A DNA stretch of 64,000 nt from positions 124,001 through 188,000 of the forward strand of contig PKTB01000021.1 in assembly GCA_002869385.1 (NCBI GenBank), in the 5' to 3' direction. This document shows positions 47,888 to 57,285 of the stretch, piece by piece. The translations under genes and the position numbers were made by a program. Below the pieces are notes generated by a model. The model was not told the origin of the DNA and ran no database searches. It was given only the letters and a program-made list of their open reading frames with translations. This stretch comes from Marinilabiliales bacterium. GTDB lineage: Bacteria; Bacteroidota; Bacteroidia; Bacteroidales; ML635J-15. Numbering within the stretch: position 1 is the first letter of the stretch; each line of letters opens with the position of its first letter.

Positions 47888-48844
47888 TTAATCTCTATTT
47901 TTATTTGATTCGCTTTTTTCGTATGCATCAACAATTTTACTTACCACTTGATGTCTGATTATATCTCCTTTATTAAATCTCACAAAATAAATATCTTCTA
48001 TATCTCCTAAAATTCTTTCAGCAGTAATTAAGCCTGATTCGGTTCGTTTTGGCAGGTCTACTTGAGTCATATCACCAGTTACAATAAACTTTGAATTCTC
48101 TCCCATTCGAGTAAGAAACATCTTAAGCTGAGTATATGTTGCATTTTGACCTTCATCAAGAATTACAAAAGCATCACTCAAAGTTCTACCACGCATAAAT
48201 GCTAAAGGTGCAATCTGAATTACTTTTTCTTCGATATATTTCTCTAATTTTTTATATGGAATCATATCAAGTAATGCGTCATACAGGGGTTGCAAATATG
48301 TATCAAGTTTTTCACGCAAATCTCCCGGTAAAAAACCAAGATTTTCTCCTGCCTCAACAGCAGGACGAGATAGAATAATTCTTTTCACTCGCATTTCTTT
48401 AAGAGCACTAACGGCCAAAGCAATTGCTGTATAAGTTTTTCCTGTACCGGCAGGACCTAAAGCAAACAGCAAATCATTTTTCTCTGATTCATTTATCAGA
48501 ACCTTTTGATTCTTCGTTCTACCTCTGATTGGTTTACCGGCAACACTGTATAATAAGATCGACTTATCCTTTTCTTTTGAGGTAATGCCATCATCACTTG
48601 CCATTATCTCCTTAATATCATTAACACAAAGGCGATTATATTTCTCAAAATGATTTACCAAAGCCTGGAGTTTCATCTCAAATAAAGCAATTTCTTCTTA
48701 ATCGCCGTTTAGTTTTATCACATCTCCTCTTGCTACAACCTTTAAACGTGGAAAGTTTCTTACAAAAGCATCAAAATTCGCTTCTCTTACTCCATAAAAT
48801 TTATTAAGGTCTGAAACTTCTAATAATATTCTTTTTTCGGTCAT
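47888..48844 (-). pseudogene. phoH: PhoH-family P-loop ATPase, interrupted by in-frame TAA
   Basis: 319 codons from ATG 48844, with TAA at codon 49 (48698-48700). The track ORF starts at an internal Met and misses the N-terminus, which reads 'MTEKRILLEVSDLNKFYGVR' and 'VVARGDVIKLNGD*EEIALF'; PhoH-like proteins have a similar N-terminal domain here. The ATPase core follows with Walker A 'FALGPAGTGKTYTAIALAVS', 'SRPAVEAGENLGFLPGDLRE' and Walker B 'AFVILDEGQNAT'. The family is linked to RNA metabolism and stress. The stop replaces a position where Glu is expected (GAA to TAA). If translation restarted at the internal ATG 24 bases after the stop, the intact ATPase core could still be made. Confidence 0.88.
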
Positions 48845-48859
48845 CTAATAAAATTATCA

Positions 48860-48867
48860 TAGTTTTG
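48860..48867 (+). promoter_or_regulatory. -7 element upstream of the SAM-hydrolase-family gene
   Basis: TAGTTTTG on the plus strand lies about 80 bases before the GTG start at 48947 and is divergent from phoH. Confidence 0.35.
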
Positions 48868-48946
48868 TGGTAACAAATAAAACTAATTTTTAACTTTAAA
48901 CTGATTTTTTTTGAATCAAATTATTATTAATTTTTAACAATAAAAA

Positions 48947-49732
48947 GTGTCCGGAATAATAACATTAACAAGCGACTGGAAGAATAGCGATTACTATATT
49001 GGAGCTATTAAAGCCAGGATCATGGCAAGATTTCCTGACACTAAATTTGTTGACATTACACACAATATAGAATCATATTCTATTTCACAAGCAGCATTTA
49101 TTGTTAAAAATGCTTATAAAGAGTTCCCTAAAGGTAGTATTCATATTATTGCTGTTTACAGCGAACCTGACAAAAATGGAAAGATATTGGTAATCCAAGA
49201 TCATGAGCAGTACTTTATTCTTAATGATAATGTGTCCGCTAGTCTGATTTTTGATACAGAACCACAAAAAGTTGTTTTAATTGAAACAGGTTTTGGTTTT
49301 GAAGGTGCAAGTTTTACTGAGTATTCTATTTTTAGTCAATTAGCATTATTCATTTTGAAAGAAGGCGATATTTCAGAACTTGGTAACATCAGCAAAGAGT
49401 ATAAGAAAACACCTGAACTATTGCCACAATTAGAATCAGACACAATAAATGGCGAAGTTATTTATATCGATTCATTCGGTAATGCAATAACAAATATCCA
49501 TATTGACTTTTTTAACGAGAATGTTGCTGATTCACAATTTGAAGTTCTATTAAACTCTAATTTTTACAAGTCAAAGAAAATTCATAATGGATATAAACAA
49601 GTAGATAAAGGGGAAATTGTTTGCCTTTTTAATTCAATAGGACTATTAGAAATTGCTATCAGAGAAGGAAACGCTTCACAGTTGTTAAGTTTAAAAAGAG
49701 AGTCTGAAATAAGAGTGAAATACAATTTATGA
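48947..49732 (+). CDS. SAM hydroxide adenosyltransferase family (DUF62) protein
   Basis: 261 aa, normal length; the start is GTG. The N-terminus 'IITLTSDWKNSDYYIGAIKA' and 'FVDITHNIESYSISQAAFI' and the later 'GEVIYIDSFGNAITNI' are the conserved blocks of DUF62. This family hydrolyses S-adenosylmethionine to adenosine and methionine and is related to fluorinases. The Asp of 'TSDW' is the expected active-site residue. Its stop overlaps the ATG of the PagL-like gene (ATGA), so the two are cotranscribed. The biological purpose of SAM hydrolysis is unclear. Confidence 0.87.
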   Translation: MSGIITLTSDWKNSDYYIGAIKARIMARFPDTKFVDITHNIESYSISQAAFIVKNAYKEFPKGSIHIIAVYSEPDKNGKILVIQDHEQYFILNDNVSASLIFDTEPQKVVLIETGFGFEGASFTEYSIFSQLALFILKEGDISELGNISKEYKKTPELLPQLESDTINGEVIYIDSFGNAITNIHIDFFNENVADSQFEVLLNSNFYKSKKIHNGYKQVDKGEIVCLFNSIGLLEIAIREGNASQLLSLKRESEIRVKYNL

Positions 49733-50847
49733 AGTTTAAGTCAATAATATTACTGTTTCTATTATTCTTTTCGAGTTTTGTTTTTTCTCAAAAAAACTAT
49801 TCAACAGAGATTAGACTAAACAATGGATTTGTAGCGCCTCATCGTATTGGTATGGAAGGCCTTGCTGAAAGACCTTCTTTTGGAACTGAATTAACTTTTT
49901 TCTATGATTTTGGTAAAACAAATTTCTACGATTATAAATATAATGATCCAATAACAGGTTTTGGCGTATCATGGCAAAATCTGGGTAATCCAGAATCTTT
50001 AGGACAATAATATGCAGTGTTTTCATTTATGGAGTTTAAACTTTTTAAAATAAAGCAAGCAGATTTTATCTCAAGAATAAATGGAGGCCTAACATATCTG
50101 ACTCAAAAATATGATAAGTTAGATAACACTGAAAATATCGCGATTGGCACAAATGTGAATTTCTACTTCAATTTAAATTTTGGTTTACATTATAAATTTA
50201 AAAATTCACCCTGGGCAATACGAACAACAGCGGGTTTAATTCACTTCTCAAATGGTTCAGTTATGAAACCTAATTTAGGGCTTAACCAGATAAATTTCAC
50301 TCTTGGATGCTCATATCAACTGAATAATTCTGAACGTTCAGAACCAGAAATTAATTTAACATCAAAACCCGAAAAAAGGCATGAATTCACGATAATGGGT
50401 ACAATAACGAGTTCTGACGATTATACAGTACAACCAAATAGTCGTGGTGGTGGATATCTTGCCAGTTCAGGAGCAATTGGCTATAATTACATTTATTCAA
50501 AAGTCGGTAAGCTGGGGGTTTCTGCGGATATTTTTTACAACGAAAATCTTGCTTATTATTTCGACACTAATTGGGATAACCTAATTATAGTTTATGACGA
50601 CCCAAAAGATATTATCAGAGCCGGGATTAGTATTGGACATGAATTATGTTACAAAAAGATCTCTTTTTTAAGTTATGTGGGTGTTTATTACTACAATAAA
50701 GTTAAACCCCATGACTTCTTGTATTCCAGATTTGGATTGCGTTATTATATATTTAAAAACGTGTTTATTAATGCAACTCTAAAAGCCTACGGTTTTAAAG
50801 CTCATTATATAGAATCAGGTATAGGATTTAGCTTTAAAGCAAAGTAA
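49729..50847 (+). pseudogene. PagL-like acyloxyacyl hydrolase / lipid A deacylase, interrupted by in-frame TAA
   Basis: 373 codons joining track ORFs 49729-50010 and 50017-50847; TAA at codon 94 (50008-50010). A signal peptide ('SIILLFLLFFSSFVFSQ') precedes a beta-barrel-like chain. 'LIHFSNGSVMKPNLGLNQIN' carries the His-x-Ser-Asn motif that forms the PagL catalytic site, and it lies after the stop. The chain is about twice the length of classical PagL (about 150-190 aa), as is usual for the Bacteroidota form. It would remove a 3-O-acyl chain from lipid A in the outer membrane. It is translationally coupled to the DUF62 gene and its stop abuts that of the convergent metalloprotease gene. Confidence 0.78.
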
Positions 50848-52914
50848 TTACTTAACTTTATTTAGCTTAAGTATTTTTGTTCCTTTGGTTGTAATTACCT
50901 TAATAAGATACAATCCGGGGCTGCGACCTTCAAAAGCATTCCTTGCATTGTACACAGACTCACTAGTTTTTGTCTCAAATATTTTACGTCCCATATTATC
51001 AAAAATCTGGATTGTATATTCATCAGAATCCAATTGATTTTCAATAAATACTTCATCCTCACTTGGATTAGGGAAAATGCTAATTAAGTCTGTACTAATT
51101 ATTTGGTTCACACTATTTGAATAACTAAACTAAAACTCATCTATATACAGTGTGTTACCACCTCCTGCTTCAGCCTCAACAATAAGTCTAAGGTTTTCTC
51201 CATCGAGTTTAGAAGGGTCAATGAGAAAACTATGTGTCTTCCAATGTGAACTCATTGGTACATAAGTTCCATATGCCGATGTTGTTGTAGATATCAAAGT
51301 AGAACCAGATATAAAGTGGATTATTCTTAATGAATCCCCACATGAGGTTGATAAGAAAAACTTAAGTCTGTCTCCACTTCCTTCACCAGAAATACCGTAT
51401 GCAGATTTAAAACTCACTAATATTGGTTTGTCAAATTCAGTAATTCGAATATTAGGTAGGTATAACCTATTTAAGGTACCAATATCATTCCTTTTATTCA
51501 TAATTCTCAAACCATCACCATCATAACCATAACTGGTTTGCTCCCAATTTTCTTCTCCTCTTGATTCGAGATAGAAATCATTGTTATCATTACCGGTTAT
51601 CTTTGGAAAAGTAGAAGTCTCAAAAGATTCTGTATAAGGCAAAGTATATCCGTCAGATTTATCATATGCTCTTATGTATTCCTGACTTATTTTCTGGTCA
51701 TTTGAGACTGAATTATAAGAAGTTAAAGTAACGTCATAAGCTCCTTTTGTATCATATGTAACAACAGGAAACTCAGAATTTGAAGCAGTTGGATTACCTC
51801 CCTCAAACACCCATGATCGTGAATCAATCTCATCAGTACCGTATGTTAGATCGTTATATTCAACAGTAAAACCTTGACAACCAATACGTTTTGACCCCAT
51901 AAAATCAGCAACAGGTGGGCAAGTTTCAGGAATATAATCATCACTTGTTCCAGTTGCAAGGAGATTTGCTTCTGAATGCAAATTATTTCGACCTGAGACA
52001 TCAGAGTTTAATACAGCTCTCATTTCATCTGCCTGTCCCCAAGTAAACATTTTAGTACAATAAGAATACTCCATAAAGTTTTGGGTGTTATCCAAAGACC
52101 CACAAGTTACTGCAGAGAGTGCACATGTTGTATGCCCAATTGTATTTGGTGTATCCTCAATACCGTCGTCTATTTCACAATTTGAACTTACTTCAGGATC
52201 GTTTGTGTGACCCCAAGGGTGTCCAAGATTTAAATAATGACCGACTTCATGGGTTAATGTACTTCCTCTGGTATAACTACTTGTACCTGTATAACCAACA
52301 TAATCATGTAATAAAATGACTCCATCACGTCCATATGGGGCTGTTCCAGGATAATATGACCAACCGGCAGCTCCTCCGCTTAAATTATTTACAACCCATA
52401 CATTAAGATACATTTCATGAGGCCATGTTGGAGCAGCTTCTTTAGCATCTTCTCCACCACCAAACGTTGTTTCAGATACAGTTCTTGTAACCCCAATAGT
52501 ACAGTTTCCATAATGATCTTTTCGAGCCAATCTAAATTCAATATCGCAATCTGCTGCAATATTTTTAAATTCATCAACAATATTTGCGGTATCAGATCTA
52601 AGATGATTAAAATCCCAATTCATAAAGTCTATGGCATCCTGAATTTGTTCGTATGAAATATTCTCGACACCATAATAATGTACAATATGAAAAACTACAG
52701 GAATTATGTATACTTCTGGTTCTTTGGGGGAATTTGCAATATAATTATCAACAAACAAGCGAAGTTTTTCTCGCTCCTTTAAAATGTCAGGATTTTCCTC
52801 TAAAAGTTTTAGATAAATTTCATCTGTGTCACAATGCCAAGGCTCTTCTTCCTGGGCAAAAAGGAATGATGTAAATATCGTTAAAAATGATGCAAAAAAC
52901 AGTAATCTTCTCAT
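50848..52914 (-). pseudogene. T9SS-secreted M43 (pappalysin-like) metalloprotease, sorting domain cut off by in-frame TAG
   Basis: 689 codons joining track ORFs 51130-52914 and 50848-51111, with TAG at codon 595 (51130-51132). A signal peptide ('LLFFASFLTIFTSFLFAQ') is followed by an M43 catalytic domain whose zinc motif HExxHxxGxxH is 'HEVGHYLNLGH' (near residue 223). 'NFMEYSYCTKMFT' supplies the Met-turn. A PKD domain ('FEGGNPTASNSEFPVVTYDT') and a jelly-roll region follow. The T9SS type A domain ('ISIFPNPSEDEVFIENQ') lies entirely after the stop. Without read-through the enzyme would reach the periplasm but not be sorted outward. With the two papain-like genes next door this suggests extracellular protein digestion. 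Confidence 0.85.
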
Positions 52915-53010
52915 AACAAAAATTTATTCATCAAATAAACAAATTTACATTTGTTTTAGTTGCATCAAAAATCAAGTTTTATACAAAATTATTCAGATTA
53001 AATAAAAAAC

Positions 53011-56000
53011 CTAATTCACAATAATTTTATGCTTTTGAATAGAATCTTTGTAAACCATGTCAATATAATATATTCCTGGCATCCAATCATCTACATCAAT
53101 ATCAATGGAAAAGCTCTTTACAGACTTATTTAGAACAAGTTGGCCAAGTGAGTTTATTACCTTAATTTCTTGTATTTCCGCATTCGATTTTATGTGTAAT
53201 AAATCTTTTGTTGGATTAGGATATATACTAATATTTGTTTTTACATCATTTACTACACCTACAGGATCCAAAACAGTAAGATTTACCGGTATTGTGATTG
53301 TATCAGTACTAGCAAATATTTTAAGATTACAAGAGTATTCACCAGGAATCATTCCGGTTGTATTAAAATCAAGAATAATTTCATCTTCCTGACCAATTCC
53401 TAAAGCTCCTTCTGTTGTTTGAGCTGAAATCCAGGTAATTGTAGGTCCAAAGTTAATAATTGTAAGTGAACTGTCAATAAAATGTGGTTCTGCGCCATAA
53501 ATATCTCCTGTCATCGTATAATTTACGGTCATATCACCATAAAAATCTTCATTTATTCTACCATAAACAGTTGTATTAGCAATTTCTCCACCAACAATTA
53601 ATCCCCAACCATCAGCATTTTCACCAAACCAAGTAAATTCTGCACCATCTCCGGGAGTTCCATCTGTTAATAATAATGTATCTTCAGATTGGTCAAAATA
53701 GTCAGTTAGAGAATCGATGTAGAAACCTTCTGGAAAATCCATTATAATTTCCTCTATCCACTCAGCATCATCAGATAAATTTAAAGCAGTAAATACCCAT
53801 TCAACAGTATCACAAGCATGAAAACTATTAGCTGAGCAAGAAATAGAAGAGCCTAAAACACTTCGATTCTTTGTCAACCAAGGAACATCATCAAATATTT
53901 CTATTTCATAAGTAATAATCCCACCTCCTTGGTTTGAAATATATAAAGTCTCCGTATCATTTTCGTCATGATACATAGATTTGTTTATTTCAGTAGTACT
54001 AATTGTTAACAAAGGTACTGCATCATAGATTGAAGGAAACTCAATTAAATCAATCCAAGCACAGTCATCATTTGCATCAACAGAGCCATCTTTATGATAT
54101 ACCCATTTAAAATTATGCACCCCTGCATAAACAGGGTAAACAACCTGCGACCAATCAACAATTCCATCCCATCTGCCTTGCTCCACATCATCAATATAAA
54201 ATGCTAAATAATCCCAGTTATCATTATTTGTATCATCTTCACAACTTACCTTTCTAAAGAACTTTATCTGACCAGCAGAAATTACTTCAAGTTCTATTTC
54301 TAAAACTGAATTTTGCTCATGAACGATATCTCCAGATTTTAAACAATATGTACCTTCGAATGGATTTTCATCTGTTATAAACCAATCTACATCACCACTT
54401 TGTGACCAATTATAGGTTTCTAATCCGGCTGTTTCCCAATCTTCAAATACTTTACCTATACTAACATAACCTTCAATATCATTTTCATAACCATTATCTC
54501 CTGTAATATGAAAGTTCAAAACTGCAACATGCCCTACAGGACAAGTCGGATCAGATGTAAAATTGAATGTAGCATACATATTTATAAAAGGATTCATGCT
54601 CCCTAAATTATATGTATCTGAATTGATAGTTAAAAATGTGTCAGAACTTGTAACAGTAACAATTGCATTATGCAAAACTATCCCTCCTTCATTAACGAAC
54701 GTGTATATAACATCAGAAGTTTCATCAATATCCAGAAGGTTATTATCTGAATCGTCAACAATATATTCAAGCAATTCAATATCAGCAGTATATACAGATT
54801 CTATTAGATCTATTTCCCATTTACTTGCTCCGGTTTCAGCAACTAAATGTAAAGTAATTTCTTCTTCATTATAGAAATTAAAGTTTACATCAAAATTAAA
54901 TGCATTTGCAATAGGTAATTCTTCAAGAGGATTCAAACTCGTAATCAACTCTGTTCCATCGTTAATAGTAACATCTGTATTTTCACAAGTAAGTGTCAAA
55001 GTAAGGTCTGACATAATGGATTAAGTTGCGTTACGAACAGTTAAATTCACATCAACATTTTCACCCCATTCTATCTGATCATTATTACTTGTAACAATTT
55101 CATAATCAATTATCAATCCTTCAGTAGAAATAGGGATAGTCTTTTTATCAACCATTCCTTTCGCATCTGTTACTTTGAAATTCAACGGATATGCAAGTAT
55201 TTCATCAGTTGGAGTACCGGTAAGTAGCCCATCTTCGGATAGCGTGAAAATTTCAGGTGGTGTCATAGGTACAAATTCATAACCTATACCGGATATGCTT
55301 TCCATCCCTCCACTCTGAGGAGTATATGTATAATTTAATAAATCACCATAAGAAACTCCAGATGACCATACCTGATCATTTGTAGGTGTTATATCATTAT
55401 AATAAATTGAAACTGTACCATCGCTCTCCAATTGCATGGATACATCTATACCTGAGCCCTCCCATCTAATAACATAATAATCGGCACCACTTGTGTAATA
55501 TACATTAAATGTTGTATTTGAGAAAAATGCTGCAATACTCTTACGATGTAAAAAGCTAACAGAATTAGCACTCCAGCTATTGTTATTGTATGGCAAACTA
55601 TATGATTCACCTGTAAAGTCAATCAGCCCATTTGTTTTTAAATAAAATCCTGTATATGTTTCTCCATAAAACTCAAATTCAAATGGTAAATCAATATAAG
55701 TACCTGACAAATTTGTAGTAGCTGCAGGTAATGCTCCTGCCATTTCAGACATTGAATAATCCATATCAAATTCCCATCTATAGGGAGATGTTCCACCTGT
55801 TGCCTCCATTTGATATTCATAATCATGATATACATTTGCATTTGGTAAAGTCGCTGTTGTTATTTCAGGAGAATCAAAAACAGGAGTATGTTCTACACTC
55901 ACTGTTGTCACACCGTTTTGAACAATAGAAACATTGGACTCACTACATGCATACTCAACAGGAGAACCGGTATAATAATCAATCAATGAAAAACTCTGAA

Positions 56001-57282
56001 TCTCACCACTTCCCCAACTATCATCATCATTTTCAAGAACCTGAAAAAAGAATTTCAATGGAGTCCCTGAATTAAAATGATGTAAAAGAGGACTTACATC
56101 TAAACCTAATTCAATGTATTTTGCATCTTCCTCTGTGCCTCCTTGCATAGACTGTTCTCCACCTTGATAATCCACAATTGGAAAACTCATATAATAATCT
56201 GGTTCGGTAGCAGTCAAATTAGAACTTACACCAGCCATAATTTTAATTCTCTGCCTGTTGGAATAATACAAATTAACTTTATAAGTTAACAATGGAGAGT
56301 ATTCTTTAATAGGATACAATACATTAGCTGTATGATTCCATATTCCACCTTCATTTGAAGCCAAAGCTAGTGTTCTATACATCATCCATCCATCATAAGG
56401 TGTACCGTATGTATTATTCATTTTAAACCCACCAATTTCCCAATCACGTGGGTCTACAATTCCATCACCAGTAATATCAATATCGTTAGTATAATATCCA
56501 TCTCCATTAAAATCCCATCTAATAGAATCGTTATAACCGGTTATTGTAATACCATGGTTTGGTGATGCCCCCCAACTAATAATAACTTTTTCTCCAGCAT
56601 GTTCTGTTCCGAAAGGAAGTGTATTTGTAGGACTCTGATATTGAGAATAGAAAAATGCCATGCCGCCAATATCAGAACCATCAAGATGATCATTAAGCCA
56701 GTGTTTTAGTGTCATTATTCCTTCTTCTGTGGAACAATTAATTGCATAAGCTTTACTTATTCTATTGTGCATACCTTCATAATACTCATCATATCCCGAC
56801 ATAAATCTTTGATCTCCACCATAATCATGAGTTCCGCCATCTGTTACCATATTAGGATTTCCAACGATTTTTAAAACTGCTAAAGAATGGTAATAACTAG
56901 CACCATGATAACCATTACCGCCATTCTCCCAATTCCAGGTAAAATGAGTAGGATATTTATTTTCTGTTAAACTTCCATCAAGTTCTCTAATTATATTAAT
57001 TTCGTATGTAAAGCCATTTCCAACACATGCAGCCTGGCCACAACATAAACCACTCTGCTGAAATAAGCCTGAATAACAGGTCTGTATAGTATTATCTACC
57101 TCGTAAGGTACAGATTTATTTTTATACGATACCGGTAGTTTCAATTCAGGAAGACTCGCTAACTCAATTTGCTCTTTATGTGTTAAAGATTTTAAAGTAA
57201 GCTGTTCAGGATTTACATCCTTTTGTGAATACAGTAAACTGCTTGAAATGATTAATGCAACAAATATTACACTTATTCTCAT
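53011..57282 (-). pseudogene. T9SS-secreted papain-like (C1) peptidase, interrupted by in-frame TAA
   Basis: 1424 codons joining track ORFs 55021-57282 and 53011-55014; TAA at codon 754 (55021-55023). A signal peptide precedes a C1-like domain: the catalytic Gln/Cys region 'QQSGLCCGQAACV' and the His in 'SPNHGITITGYND'. A dockerin-like 'DFNGDGYYTNDIDITGDG' follows. Then come an Ig-like module ('ATGGTSPYRWEF'), a nidogen-like barrel ('YYVIRWEGSGIDVSMQLESD') and CARDB-like modules that cross the stop. A jelly-roll region and the T9SS type A domain ('ISIYPNPTKDLLHIKSN') lie after it. The start is only 3 bp from the stop of its paralogue, so the two are one operon. Confidence 0.82.
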
Positions 57283-57285
57283 ATT

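Noticed and set aside
300-57282. Reassignment of a single stop codon (alternative genetic code) to explain the internal stops
   Set aside because: TAA, TAG and TGA are all affected, inferred residues differ (Glu, Ser, Gly), and the same codons end normal genes, for example TAA of kamD overlapping the kamE start.
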